Assembly (NCBI GenBank): GCA_024509875.1
Contig: JAMPIV010018790.1
Location: 1-64,000 of the forward strand
Length of the DNA stretch: 64,000 nt
Direction of reading: 5' to 3'
Source: Oreohelix idahoensis
Taxonomy: Eukaryota; Mollusca; Gastropoda; Stylommatophora; Oreohelicidae
In this document: positions 45,226-56,670 of the stretch, one piece after another
Numbering within the stretch: position 1 is the stretch's first letter
Layout of the letters: the number at the start of each line of letters is the position of its first letter
Translations under genes and position numbers: made by a program
The notes under the pieces: generated by a model
What the model was told of the DNA's origin: nothing
Databases searched by the model: none
The model's input: only the letters and a program-made list of their open reading frames with translations

Positions 45226-47955
45226 ATGCCCTCTCTGAAATATTTTATCAACTCTCTCCGTGTGTCGGTTACCACCAGCTTTAGCTCCCTACCTCCTGAT
45301 ACATCCCGTGTCGCTATTGACTTTGCGTTCGTTACTTTCAAGAAAACTAGATTCACCTCTCATCTCCACTTTATTCACACCTGCCTCCACCACAAAATTC
45401 TTCCTAATGGATTTTCTTCCAATTTTCATCCATCTGCTGGTACACTCAATCCTAGGGAACAACGTCTCCTACAACGAATTGAGACCAGATGTGGCTTTCA
45501 ACGTATGCGCGTAGTGGCCGCCAGTCACTCCCGCCTTTTATCAGACCTCAGTGCCCAACAGACCCAGCTTCTGCTTCGCTTACGTTGTCTCACCTCCAAC
45601 AACTTCCCTTTCTATTCTATGATACGCACCACTATCCACACACTGAACCGGCAGCTGCATGAGTTCCTTTCCACGTCTAAACACCTTAAACTATCCCGTC
45701 TCATCCCTACCCCCAAAGCTACCCCTCCATCCTCCACTCCATCACGCACTCAGGTAGTCTGCATCCCCCCAGATCTACCCCTCTCTGAGGGAGAGCGCTC
45801 TGTTCTTAGTAAGGGCTTAAAATTTGTTCCTCTTCGTCCGACCCTAGACCAATACAATCTCCTCCAGGATGTTCATCGGTTTCACCGTCGCATGAGGCTG
45901 AAGCTCCATTTTAGAGAGAAAGACAGCACTCCGCAGTCTCAGGCTGAATCCGACATCTTCGCACGCTTTTCTGACTCTACTAAACCTCCCTTTACACCTA
46001 AACCTGGAGCCTCTCATGCCCTGGACCTGTATATCAAGAACACCATCCATGACATTCAGCAGCTCCGCCCTCGTAGATTGCATTATTCCAATCTCACTTC
46101 GGCAGAGTCTAGTGCTCTCTCCCTTCTTCGCCGTAGAGACGACATTGTCATCAAACCGGCCGACAAGGGAGGAGCCATTGTCGTCTGGCAGAAGGACTTG
46201 TACCTAAGTGAAGGTAAAAACCAGTTGACCAATGGCTCTTTTTACAGGTCCAGGACCAGCGATGCGACTGTCTCTAACAATCGCATTGTACACAACACTA
46301 TTAAACAGCTTATCACTAGTAATGATCTTCCTCCCGAAGCATCTCATCTTAGGATTCATGACAGCTCTTTGGGCAAGCCTGTATTCTACATGCTCCCCAA
46401 AATTCACAAGATCGAAAACCCTGGAAGACCTATTGTCTCAGCCTGTTCTTGTCCTACTGAACACATTTCTGACTTCCTCGATAGCATTTTCCAGCCTATC
46501 GTTGAGAATCTTCCCTCCTTCATCAAAGACACCAATCACGCTCTTACAACTTTCTCCTCTATCCGACTCCCAGCAGACCGCTCCTACCATCTTTTCTTGC
46601 TGGACGTCTGCTCTCTGTATACCTCTATTCCCCACTCTGATGGTCTCCGAGCTCTTCGGTTTTTTCTGGACCAACGCACTTGCCCTTCTATATCCACTGT
46701 CACTCTTCTCCGTCTTGCTGAACTGGTCCTTCAACTGAATTCCTTTGAATTCAATGGTCAGTTTTTTGACCAAATTAGTGGTGTTGCCATGGGAACGAAG
46801 ATGGGTCCCAGCTATGCCTGTCTATTCATGGGCCACTTGGAGCATCAGATATGGCAACAATACTCCGGTCCTTTCCCTGGGTTTTACCGCAGATATATCG
46901 ATGATGGCATAGGTCTCACAGATATGTCTGAGACTGATTTACACCGCTTCATCGACTTTGTGAACCACTTTCACCCCACCATCAAGTTCACCTCCCTCGT
47001 CTCCACAGTATCTGTCAACTTCCTTGACATTACTATTTCTATCACGCCCTCCGGCCTTAATACCTCAGTATACTACAAGCCGACAGATGCCCACAGCTAC
47101 CTCCTGTATACCTCTTCTCATCCTCGGGCCTGTCGTGACTCCCTTCCTTTTTCACAACTTCTCCGCCTCCGCCGTTTATGCCAAGACGACGATGACTTCC
47201 ACTTACGAGCAAATGAGATGTTGGATTTCTTCCGTAACAGACTTTATCCAGAACATGTTCTCACCTCTGCTCTCCAACGTGTGCTCCCCATCTCTCGTCT
47301 GGAGGCCCTCAAACCTCACCATAAATCCACTTCGGATAGAGTCAAATTAATCTTGACCCATCACCCTCACAGTACTACTGTCAAACAGATCCTTTTCCGC
47401 CACCTCCCTATCCTCCAAGCAGAGCCTCTGACCCAAAAAGTATTCAGTGAAGCACCTTTGGTGGCATATAGACGTGACAAGAACTTGAAGGATCTTCTTG
47501 TTCACAGCCGTCTCCCAAAGGAGAATGCCACTCACTTTGGCACACTACCCTGTGGTCGGACACGATGCAACACGTGCAAGTATGTCATCTCAACCCAGAA
47601 GGTGTCCTTTCCTAAGGCTACGTACACCATCACTAGTAGCTTCACGTGTGAATCGCGCAATGTCATTTATACGATCATATGTAAACGTTGCTGCAAAACC
47701 TATATTGGCCAAACAGGCAAACGACTTGGGGACAGATTCAGCCAGCACTTAAATGACATCGCTCAGCAAAAGTCCACACCAGTTGCTATACACTTCAATG
47801 GTCCTGACCACCATGGTCCCATCGACATCCAGGTCACAGCGATCCGATCCTGCTCCTCTGACACTGCCAGCCGAGAACAGCTTGAGAACCGTCTTATCCA
47901 CCGCATGGGGTGTCTAAAACCAGCCGGTCTCAACACTTTTCACACCTTTGTCTGA
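45226..47955 (+). CDS. Penelope-like RT with GIY-YIG endonuclease, right copy (909 aa)
   Basis: The translated protein is identical to the left copy: RT motifs with YIDD near 557, the CGRTRCNTC cysteine motif, and the GIY-YIG endonuclease with TYIGQTG near 825-831. The 5' side has a pseudo-LTR and a T-rich leader (44,960-45,225), and the frame ends at TGA 47,953. Two undamaged copies suggest recent activity or recent duplication. The 3' pseudo-LTR (to 48,456) stops exactly where the (ACTAT)n tract begins. Confidence 0.93.
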   Translation: MPSLKYFINSLRVSVTTSFSSLPPDTSRVAIDFAFVTFKKTRFTSHLHFIHTCLHHKILPNGFSSNFHPSAGTLNPREQRLLQRIETRCGFQRMRVVAASHSRLLSDLSAQQTQLLLRLRCLTSNNFPFYSMIRTTIHTLNRQLHEFLSTSKHLKLSRLIPTPKATPPSSTPSRTQVVCIPPDLPLSEGERSVLSKGLKFVPLRPTLDQYNLLQDVHRFHRRMRLKLHFREKDSTPQSQAESDIFARFSDSTKPPFTPKPGASHALDLYIKNTIHDIQQLRPRRLHYSNLTSAESSALSLLRRRDDIVIKPADKGGAIVVWQKDLYLSEGKNQLTNGSFYRSRTSDATVSNNRIVHNTIKQLITSNDLPPEASHLRIHDSSLGKPVFYMLPKIHKIENPGRPIVSACSCPTEHISDFLDSIFQPIVENLPSFIKDTNHALTTFSSIRLPADRSYHLFLLDVCSLYTSIPHSDGLRALRFFLDQRTCPSISTVTLLRLAELVLQLNSFEFNGQFFDQISGVAMGTKMGPSYACLFMGHLEHQIWQQYSGPFPGFYRRYIDDGIGLTDMSETDLHRFIDFVNHFHPTIKFTSLVSTVSVNFLDITISITPSGLNTSVYYKPTDAHSYLLYTSSHPRACRDSLPFSQLLRLRRLCQDDDDFHLRANEMLDFFRNRLYPEHVLTSALQRVLPISRLEALKPHHKSTSDRVKLILTHHPHSTTVKQILFRHLPILQAEPLTQKVFSEAPLVAYRRDKNLKDLLVHSRLPKENATHFGTLPCGRTRCNTCKYVISTQKVSFPKATYTITSSFTCESRNVIYTIICKRCCKTYIGQTGKRLGDRFSQHLNDIAQQKSTPVAIHFNGPDHHGPIDIQVTAIRSCSSDTASREQLENRLIHRMGCLKPAGLNTFHTFV

Positions 47956-48308
47956 GGTCCCTCTCCTCTCTTGCTCTATTTTACTCTTTCCACTCTTATC
48001 CTATTCTTCTATTTGTATGCCATATACATTTTTTTATTTCATATTTATTTATCTCCCACTCATTCTGTCCTCTTCTATTTCCAGTCCCCACTTTTATCAC
48101 GTTGGGTAGTTTATTGTCCGGTTTCGTTTTTTAGTTTCTTAGTATGCATTGTGTACATCCGGCGGCGGAAGTCGCTTTCTGTTCAGCCACGCGGTCATCA
48201 ACAGACAGCGATTTTGATAGAATTTCGGTTCTTGCCTTCAGGGAAGTACCCAGTTTTTATTTTATTTAGTTTTTATGTGTCCTATCTAGCCTTCACTTTC
48301 TTTCCTTT

Positions 48309-48340
48309 CCTGACGAAGGCCTTGTGGCCGTAACGTAGAC
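48309..48340 (+). ncRNA. Hammerhead-ribozyme-like motif, right copy 3' pseudo-LTR
   Basis: CCTGACGA, GGCC-TTGT-GGCC, GTAACGTAGAC. Present only on the right arm because the left arm ends before this point. Confidence 0.45.
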
Positions 48341-48454
48341 TATTTTCTTTGTCTTTTGTCCTCGTAAGACGAATCACCTTTTTTCGATTTTTTTTCAAAC
48401 CCATCCATTGTATTCCACGTCTTACCGCAGTTCCCCTCAACTTCCTCGATTATA

Positions 48455-48786
48455 TATACTATACTATACTGTACTGTACTATACTGTACTGTACTATACT
48501 TTACTATACTATACTATACAATTCTATACTTGTACTTACTATACTTTACTATACTATACCATACTATACTATACCATACTATACTATACTATATTATACT
48601 ATACTGTACTGTACTTTACTGTACTTACTGTACTGTACTGTACTGCACTGTTCTGTTCTGTTTTGTACTGTACTACACTACACTATACTACACTATACTA
48701 TACTATACTATACTATACTGTACTGTACTGTACTGTACTGTACTTACTGTACTGTACTATACTATACTATACTGTACTATACTATA
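48455..48786 (+). repeat. (ACTAT)n / (ACTGT)n pentanucleotide microsatellite, right of the Penelope palindrome
   Basis: About 65 imperfect pentamers mixing ACTAT and ACTGT with occasional ACTTT and ACACT. Tyr/Thr/Leu-rich frames through it are repeat artefacts. Confidence 0.93.
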
Positions 48787-50860
48787 ATGCTGCGTTTGGT
48801 TCGTTTATGATAGATTTGTGCTTACGAAATTATTATATGTGTTATTTTCTTTCCTTTCTTGATTTCTAGTTAGTTTTGAACAGTGATTTATTTTATCTGA
48901 ATAAAATTATCTATCTTCAACGTCATACATGTTAATCCACCGACGATAGTTATGCATCTAACTCTTATGTTTTTTGTGTTACCGTTGAATCTACAAATAT
49001 ACATGTCTTCACCTTAATTCACACACACACAAACACACAGAAACGCATATAAAAGGATAAGAAACAAGTACTCTACCATTTCTACACACCAGCCCAAGAC
49101 ACAAGCTATCTTTAGATCCGAATCACTTGGAGATTTCACTAGAGCCCGAACAGATGACACAACGAGTCTGCCTCTTGCATTCTTGCCATGGTTTACATTG
49201 TACTCTAATACCTGGGAAGATATAGATTGACTTGAAAATATTGTATGTTCTAGTCAGTTAGTTAAGAGAAAATATATAGTCTAAGTCTTGCTCGGAAAAA
49301 AGAAAGAAACGGCTTACGTTTTTGTTAGCCGAAAACAGCAGAGAAAAGAAGGTGAGACGATCTAAAAGCACCCACACACACACAAAAACCGAAACGAAAT
49401 TAGCAAAGACAAGAATACAAACCCCAAAGAACAAACACCATGGTGTTACGATAGGATTTATGATATTAGCTACTATTGTAGTGAGCTCGGGTAAAAGTTG
49501 CACATTTTGGGTTTTGAAATGTAATTAATGTATAATATGTTTTCGCACTTCACGGTGTTGAAAGCGAAGAGCATAAGTTGCTTAGTTTTAGGATGACGTG
49601 TCTCGTTGATAAGCTAGCACGTGACAACATTGTAATTGTACCCTATTATGTTAACCTTGGTCCTAGACGGACGCAAGTTTGAAGTCTCCCGTGATAATGA
49701 TAGTTGTGTAAAGAATTTATTTGTGATACGGCACAAGGGTCTGCCTGTTTGATGTGGATACGATTGTACGTCTCATTGAGGAAATGGAGTACGTTTAAGA
49801 ATTGGATATAATGTACAGGGAGCAATATTTAGGAATAAGTATCCAAAGTCACATTAATCGTATAAGTCATGTTATTCGTTACCGGATTGCCTATCCACGG
49901 AATCACGTGTAAATAGCCTGACGTTATGACGACTTAAGGAGGTAAACTCAAGTGACGATTTATTATGTTTTGCATTATGATGATGAACTGTTTTAATGGA
50001 TTGTTTTGCCGTGATTAAATGTGTTCGTTGGACTCTGAATACAACGGACTTATCCATTTGAATGATGTTGAACGTTATACAAGTTTGCCCCATCATTCGC
50101 GTTTACAACCAAGGCACAATACGCTCTAAACCTAGAGAGTTATTAATAATCAAAGAGCACACATCTTATATGGACAGAATAATGAACATTGATGTGGAAG
50201 CTAACAGAAACCCCGTTAATACATAATAACACTGAAATCAACCTGCACTAAAATATGGCGGCAACAACAGAGAAATTTATACAGGCAACAAAGTGAACCA
50301 AATATAAATCACCGGCAACAACGTCGGTATCAACGTGGGGAAACAAACCATAAAGGTAACACCTGGTACCTTTGATAGTTGTATGCTGAGTACGTGAAAC
50401 ACGTTTTCAATGCTAATCAATACCTCGTCTGGTCTATGAAAACGATTTGAAGACTATAAATAAACAAAAGTAAAAAAAACAGAGTCATGTATCTGTGATT
50501 TTAGTGATTGATATCAAGAGTTCAACATAAGTCAGAATGATTTATGATGTTCTAAAGAAGGACAGGACAGAAAGGTAATTCACTGGAATTAGCTGACAAA
50601 AGTCGCAATCTTTCACATAGCGACGACAAAGAAAGCATAGCTTAAAAACGTGACACTGGATAACTCAATTGCCAAAGTGATAGACAGAGCCAACACGGAC
50701 TTAAATCAGTGGAGAGGCATGATCACATTCAGCACGTGCTGATGATGGTTATAATATGTGATGCCCCAATACTCTTTGAGAAGCCCCAGCGGCAAGAATG
50801 TAAGCAGCAGTATGAAAGATTACTAGTGACAACATAATTATGATAATTGACTCAACTCCA
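48787..50860. other. No gene seen
   Basis: About 2.1 kb without recognisable coding sequence, RNA gene or repeat beyond a short CA-rich patch near 49,020. Confidence 0.45.
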
Positions 50861-50867
50861 TCTTCTT

Positions 50868-53300
50868 CTTTTTTGATCCTTAGCCGCCGACCGTCAAAGC
50901 AGTCAGTGGCGATCACGCCTAGTGGCGTCTTGTAGGGCAACAACAAATTGATTCCCCTTTGCTCGGTCGGCGGCCATCCTTCGTACAGTGCCCCAACGCT
51001 GGTTCATTCTTTGCATCTCAGCCTCCACAGTCCTCCACCAGGTTGTTTTTGGTCGGCCTCTCTTTCGTTTTCCTTCAGGGGTCCACAGCATAGATGTTCT
51101 TGTGATGGCATCGGGGTCTCTTCTGAGGACATGGCCAACCCAGCTCCAGCGTCTGCCAGCTATGATGGTGTGCATGTCCTCTTGCTTGCTCCGAGTAAGC
51201 AGATCTTGGTTGGTGATGGTATTCGGCCAAAAGATTCGGTGAATTTTTCTTAGGCATGTTGTGTGAAAAGAGGACAATTTCGACATTTCCTTCTCTGTAA
51301 CTCTCCAGCATTCCGCACCATAGAAAAGCACATAAAGCACACAGCTCTGATATAATCCTAATTTTGTGCTTGTGCTGTATTGAGAGGATTTCAAGCTGTT
51401 GTTTAGGCTAAAAAAGGCTGTTCTTGCCTTATTCATTCTTATGTTTTTGTCTTTACCTGCCCCGCCGTGTGGTGTTACTATGCATCCTAGGTATGTGAAG
51501 GTGTCTGTCTGTACCAGTTGCTGATTCCTTACTGATATGGGTTCAGGGTTGCTCACATTGAGCGTCATGACCTCTGACTTCTTTAAATTGATGTTCAAGC
51601 CCACCTGCTGGGTAAACTTATTAAGTCTATCCCTTTTTTCCTGGATGTGTTGATGTGAATATGCTAGTAGTGCAATGTCATCTGCATATTCCAGACCTTC
51701 CAATATAGAAAATGTAGTCCATCTTATTCCTCTTGCACTGTTCTCTGTTGTCTGGCGCATCACCCAATCAATGACTTAAAAATAGAGTGGTTGATAAGGG
51801 GCATCCCTGTCGTACTCCTGTCTTCACCTCAAAGGTTAGGTTGCTCTGCCCAACACTACACGTAAAGTTGCAATAGAGGCTTTTTATGATTGACACTATG
51901 CAGCTTGGAATTCCATTAGCCCTCAGTATTTTCCATAAACTGTCCCTATGTATGCTGTCAAAAGCCTTTTCAAAATCAACGAAATTAATGTACAGCTGTC
52001 TTTGCCATTCTGAGCACTGCTCTATAATGTTCCTGAGAGTGAATATATGATCTACACATCTTCTGTTCTTTCTAAATCCTGCTTGTTCTTTCCTCAGTTT
52101 GTGGTCTACTGCTTTTGAAATTATCTGTATAATTATCCTGCCTAGTATTTTGCTGGGAACTGAGAGAAGAGTGATTCCTCTCCAATTATTGCAGTCTGCA
52201 AGATCTCCCTTCTTGGGCAATTTGACAATTATTTTTTTGTTCCACTCTGATGGTGTGTTCCCCGTTTTCCAGACTTGTGCAAATAGTGGTTCTAATAGTT
52301 CTGCTGCTAGCTCAGGGTCTGTCTTAAATAGCTCTGCATTTAAGTTTCATGGCCAGGAGCTTTTCCGTTCTTTAACCCTTTTATTGCTGTGATGATTTCT
52401 TCTTTTCGTGGAATGTCTGTATTTACATCTAGATCGTTTTCAGTCTCAGGAACATTCAATTGTGTTTCTGGTGGTTCCTTGTTCAGAGTTTCTCTGAAGT
52501 GCTCTGCCCATCTTGTTTCCTGTCCCTCTGCTGTCGTGATGAGATTTCCTTCCTTATCTCTTACTAATGTAATATTGTTTGCACCTCGTTTTCCGCTGAT
52601 GAATTTAGTTATTTTGTATACTGTGTTTTGTTCATTTCTTAGTGCTGCCTCTTCTGCCTGTCTTGCAAGATCGTCTAGGAAATTCCTTTTGTTGGCTCGG
52701 GTTTGGCGTTTAACTTCCTTGTCCAGCTGACTGTACTGTTCACTATATAGTTGCTTTAATCTGGGGGACTTCGCTTCTGTTTTCTTTCTTTTCATTTCCT
52801 TTCTCAGTGTTATGGTGTTTAATGTTTCTGGTGTTATCCAGTCTTGCTTCTTCCTGTCATGGAATCCCAAGCATCATTTGCTGCTTTCCTTATATATTGT
52901 TGAAATGGTGTTGAATTTCTGGTCTATATAATCAGTCAATGTCTTTTCCTGACTTTTGGCAAATTGATATCGTTTCTTTATGTCAGCCGCAAAAGCTTTT
53001 CTGGTAAGGGGGTCCTTCAATTTGCTGATGTCAAACCTTTTCTGTGTAGTTCCAGTTGGTCCAGCCCTTCTTAGTTTCACTTTCAGTTTTGCTACTACTA
53101 AATGGTGTTTTATTCGTTGTTGTTTCCGTAACTTCAATTTTTTTTTTACGTAGACAGGGGTGTCAGCCCTATGCTAAACCCCCAACCTGGAGGACCAGGG
53201 TGTTTGCTTTAGTCTGACCCCTGCCCGCGCAAACCTGTCCAGCTTGGTAGAACCTTCTCAGCTCCATGAAGGGCTTTAAAACATCAAGATGATAAATTAA
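50868..53300 (-). mobile_element. Decayed LINE with most of its endonuclease deleted
   Basis: Reads on the - strand. The 3' end is near 50,868 with a GAA-rich tail. The 5' part (about 53,300-53,140) holds a G/C-rich leader including TGGTCCTCCAGGTTGGGGG, which I recall as typical of the 5' region of this LINE lineage, then an A run. Only about 50 bp later the sequence is already at the end of the endonuclease (HHLVVAKLKVKL), so roughly 0.8 kb of endonuclease appears to be missing. Confidence 0.72.
50903..53137 (-). pseudogene. LINE reverse transcriptase, frame-broken
   Basis: Segments in order on the - strand: an endonuclease end and linker (53,137-52,874); a linker with DWITPETL and KNGKAPG (52,870-52,340); then fingers and palm with WRGITLLSVPSKIL, YINFVDFEKAFDSI and TGVRQGCPLS (52,220-51,768). 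The last segment (51,763-50,903) has catalytic YADD in GLEYADDIALLA, then thumb and C-terminal RRWSWVGHVLRRD and GKRKRGRPKTTWW. Breaks lie at about 52,872, 52,340-52,220 and 51,766. The C-terminal pattern matches RTE/jockey-like invertebrate LINEs; the exact clade is not assigned. Not functional as it stands. Confidence 0.85.
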
Positions 53301-53429
53301 AAATGGCTATTGCAAGAATTACGTCAACTGCCCACACGCCCTAAATAAGAGACAATCAATAACGAAAACAACAAACACAGACGAAATACAAAGAGGAGAC
53401 AAGAAGAACAATGTCCAACTGCAGAAGGA

Positions 53430-53610
53430 AGCTCAACATATGCGAACATCTTCAAGCTCAACATATGCGAACATCTTCAAGCTCAACATATGCGAACATC
53501 TTCAAGCTCAACATATGCGAACATCTTTAAGCTCAACATATGCGAACATCTTCAAGCTCAACAATTGCGAACATCTTTAAGCTCAACATATGCGAACATC
53601 TTCAAACTCA
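53430..53610 (+). repeat. 25-bp minisatellite, about 7 units
   Basis: Unit AGCTCAACATATGCGAACAT plus CTTCA repeats head to tail with one or two changes (CTTTA, ACAATTG). No spacers, so not CRISPR-like. Confidence 0.95.
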
Positions 53611-53830
53611 GCACAGGCCACACGAGTTTGAGATATCATTTGTTCAACAATCTAAAGATTGAACCTAATAATGAATGCAATTGTAGCACAGATGAAATGG
53701 CTGCTGAACATCAGCTACAAAGACACCCAACATATGAGGAACAGAGAAAGCACATATGATCCTCTCCATTACCATTCTTGGACAAACTCTACGGAGATAC
53801 CATCAACCTTCGGCTGACCAGTTCTTTCTT
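53611..53830 (+). pseudogene. LINE C-terminal cysteine/histidine tail remnant
   Basis: The + frame reads TSLRYHLFNNLKI, then ECNCSTDEMAAEHQLQRHPTY, then stop and LDKLYGD. The pattern C-x-C...AEH...HPTY matches the terminal CPCG...TAEH...CP.Y segment found after RNase H in many animal LINEs, with several conserved cysteines lost. Decayed remnant. Confidence 0.55.
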
Positions 53831-54100
53831 TAAACGTATTTAATTTGACGTCTGAAAATCTTCGAAGAAGAAATAGATTTAACGCCATTATTGCATGAGG
53901 AGACTTTGGATTCAAATCCTTTTTAAGCTTTTACGTCTAGATCAGAGTGTCCTACCCAGACTTATGTAAAAAATCATTACGGTCTATGCATAAAATTAAT
54001 TTTTTTAAAAATTAACACGCTGCAAAAATAAGTAAATGAATACCTTTTTAAATGTAGCGAGCATTTTTTTTTTTGGTATTGCCTGACTATAGATATTACT

Positions 54101-54770
54101 ATGTTTTTTTCTTCTTCAAGTACCATGGCTGACAGAGTAGGTGATATGTCTCCACAACTTCCTCTCTCAAGCACTGTTTATCAATGGGGCTTCTCTGCAA
54201 GAGTAAAGGGCAGAATCTTTGTTAAACATAGCGGGGCTTACATGATAACAACCCCCAGTATGAGAATGGAGGTTGAGGCAGCTACTGCAGCCTTAAGGTA
54301 GCTTTCTGAAACTTCATTAACAAAGGCAGTTATTGTATCAGACTCACAATCCATGCTCAGAGGGTCCAAAGTGGATGGCTCCGACACCTCCATAGAATCC
54401 TTGAATCTTCAGGAACTGGTGTGGATCTACTGTCCTGGTCATGCAGGGGTACGCAGCAATGAAACAGCTGGCAGACTAGCTTCAATATCACCCATAGAAG
54501 GTGCAATGGATATGGATAACGGAAAGATACTGAGGGCAATTAATGATCGCCAATTAGAGAATGACACTGCAATCGAAGGCTAAGATTGCTGGAATTTGAC
54601 ATGAATCGTAAGACCAGCAGAGAGGAACGTATCAGAGGTAGCATCCTCCAGCGTGTGTAAAACCAGCAGCAACAGGAACAATTAGCATTGATACACTTCG
54701 ACATTGGCAAAAGGAGACTGAACACCTATGGGTTTGCCTGGAGTGCAGTGACGTCGACTCTGGTCAAAAA
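54101..54770 (+). pseudogene. LINE RNase H domain remnant
   Basis: The frame contains SGAYMITTPSMRMEVEAATA (RNase H strand and E-containing helix), IVSDSQSML (catalytic D), WIYCPGHAGVRSNETAGRLA (H and following helix) and AINDRQLEND. One TAG at 54,299-54,301 interrupts an otherwise continuous frame to 54,583. The family is the RNase H of invertebrate LINEs; the RT part is absent. Confidence 0.75.
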
Positions 54771-54779
54771 TAACAATAA

Positions 54780-55860
54780 CAATTCTGTTATTAGCTTCTT
54801 TCAGTGCTACGATGTCAAACTGCCCAGTATCTTCAGTCTTTGTCGCCTGTAGCGTAGTCCTGAACTAATATCTAAGGGCAATTAACGAGAGCCTACCTTG
54901 CCTACCTATATCGAAATATGTCAACAAATGTTTCGACCAATCGCTGCACGAGCTGAAAACCGGTCTCAGGAACCGTAGGCTGCAGGATAGCTAGATGGAA
55001 TCTGTGCAAACGTGAATATGTATTTGTGACCTCAAGTCAAAGGATAGGGTATGTCCCTCGGAACAGTGAGCACAGTAAGATAACAGGGATCATAAACTTT
55101 CATTTGATACATGGATTCAAGTTGTAGAAGCGTGGACACAGGAGTTATGAGTGATTACAGGCAGTAATAACTTAGAGCGAAGGCTGTTTTCCCCGGTTTC
55201 AACCGTGATTGTAAAAGCTACAAGGGAGGCAGAAAAAGGACAGCTTTTTAAAATGGTAGCGCCCAATTGGCCGGTTTAAACAAGACCTGGATGGAAGGAA
55301 TCGGTTGGGAAACACCGGAAGAATAAATTATCGGAGTTTTGTAAGATCGACAGATCGGGCAGAAAGTGGTGGTTTTACAGAAATTTTGGTAAACATAAAC
55401 TGACCCAGCCAGCCAATGGAATCGCTTGTCTTCCGTTCGCCCGCTATCTGTAATAAAAAGGGAAGCAAATCTGGGAGATTTCTCTTGAACCGCCAGAACC
55501 AAATTCGTCAGAGGACAGAATCAGATTCTACCCCAGCTCCTTCGCCATTTGCCAGTGAAGCAAACTGCATGGGTTATTAAAAGCCTGTTGAATCTGAGAT
55601 TGTGGGTAAGAGAATTAAGTCATAATATGTATAATATTAATTACTAGTAGGTAATGGAAGTGATTTTGTGTGTAAATCTATTTGTGTGATTCGTAGAAGG
55701 AAAGCTGTTTTGTGCTGTATAAATTATGTTCGACATTAAAACTAAGGCCGGACGGAATGAGGGTTGTTAGTTTCAGAAGCTTTTAAAGCCTTTTCTGATT
55801 GCTGGACTGGACAATACTATCAGGAACTAGTAAAACAGGAAAGATTGTAAATTAATGTAT
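54780..55860. other. No gene seen
   Basis: Non-coding by inspection. The segment near 55,440-55,620 (AATAAAAAGGGAAGCAAATC ... and AACCGCCAGAACC) has the look of an LTR R/U5 region, but no partner was found. Confidence 0.35.
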
Positions 55861-55861
55861 T

Positions 55862-56310
55862 CAATACTCACCATAAGGCCTTTGCAGTTTTAGTGATGTC
55901 AATTATGGACATATTAGGAAAAAGGGTGTGTTGTAATGTTGTGTTATATTATTGCATAAAACTTATTTAGACACTCAACATTCACCATAAGGCCTATGCA
56001 GTTTTGGTGATGTCGGTCATGGACATATTAGGAAAGTATGTGTTGTAATGTTGTTATATTATTGCATAAACCTATTTGTCACTGACTGAGTCTACCTTTC
56101 CTGTGTGTTGTAATGTTGTGTTATATTATTGCATAAACCTATTTGGCACTGACTGAGTCTACCTTTCCTGTGTGTTGTAATGTTGTGTTATATTATTGCA
56201 TAAACCTATTTGTCACTTACTGAGTCTACCTTTCCTGTGTGTTGTAATGTTGTGTTTTATTATTGCATAAACCTATTTGGCACTGACTGAGTCTACCTTT
56301 CCTGTGTTAT
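55862..56310 (+). repeat. Nested tandem repeats: 116-bp duplication and 67-bp units
   Basis: CTCACCATAAGGCCT...GACATATTAGGAAA occurs at about 55,868 and 55,984. It is followed by about four 67-bp units containing TGTTGTAATGTTGTGTTATA and CTGAGTCTACCTTTCC (starts about 56,041, 56,106, 56,173 and 56,240). Confidence 0.9.
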
Positions 56311-56660
56311 CATCACTTATTCTGAACTGCCTCACTAATCTACAATCTGGGTAGGAGGATTTTAGAGCCAGATGATATGTAAGACCTATTACATTTCAGG
56401 TCAGAGGTATCCTGTCACTCATCTTGTAGCAGAGACGAACATTGGTGTTGTACCTAGCGGTGTAGGATTTGAACAAGCACCCCGTACCTACATCAGTTTG
56501 AAGAGTGGGGACCCTTAGTGTTGGGCTTCTCCATCTTATATTCCTGCTTCAAGTTAAAAGGCGGACGCGAAGAAGTTAAGTCAAATTAGACAAGACTGAC
56601 TCGCAGAGCATTGGCGTACCACACCCCGTTAGTTTTGTAGTGATGAAAACTGTGATGATT
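56311..56660. other. No gene seen
   Basis: Short unassigned stretch between two tandem-repeat blocks. Confidence 0.4.
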
Positions 56661-56670
56661 AAATTAGTCT

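Larger units (their letters stand above)
40968..48456. mobile_element. Head-to-head pair of Penelope-like elements forming a 7.3-kb palindrome
   Basis: Two copies lie in opposite orientation about a centre near 44,628: base n pairs with base 89,257-n from 40,968 to 48,289. Arms are almost identical, with a few single-base differences (near 41,221 versus 48,036, and 44,210 versus 45,049), so they are not simply one read folded back. Each has pseudo-LTR-type terminal repeats; for the right copy these are about 44,655-44,960 and 48,150-48,456. The right arm extends about 165 bp beyond the left. Both flanks are the same-strand (ACTAT)n repeat. Confidence 0.9.

Noticed and set aside
40968..48456. 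Palindrome as a pure read-folding artefact
   Set aside because: Single-base differences between arms, an irregular centre and a longer right end make this unlikely, though only spanning reads can settle it.
48349..48869. Long Tyr/Thr/Leu-rich frames
   Set aside because: They are translations of the (ACTAT)n/(ACTGT)n microsatellite in all three frames.
53430..53610. Evenly spaced 25-bp repeats as a CRISPR array
   Set aside because: Units are contiguous with no spacers, and the genome is eukaryotic; it is a minisatellite.
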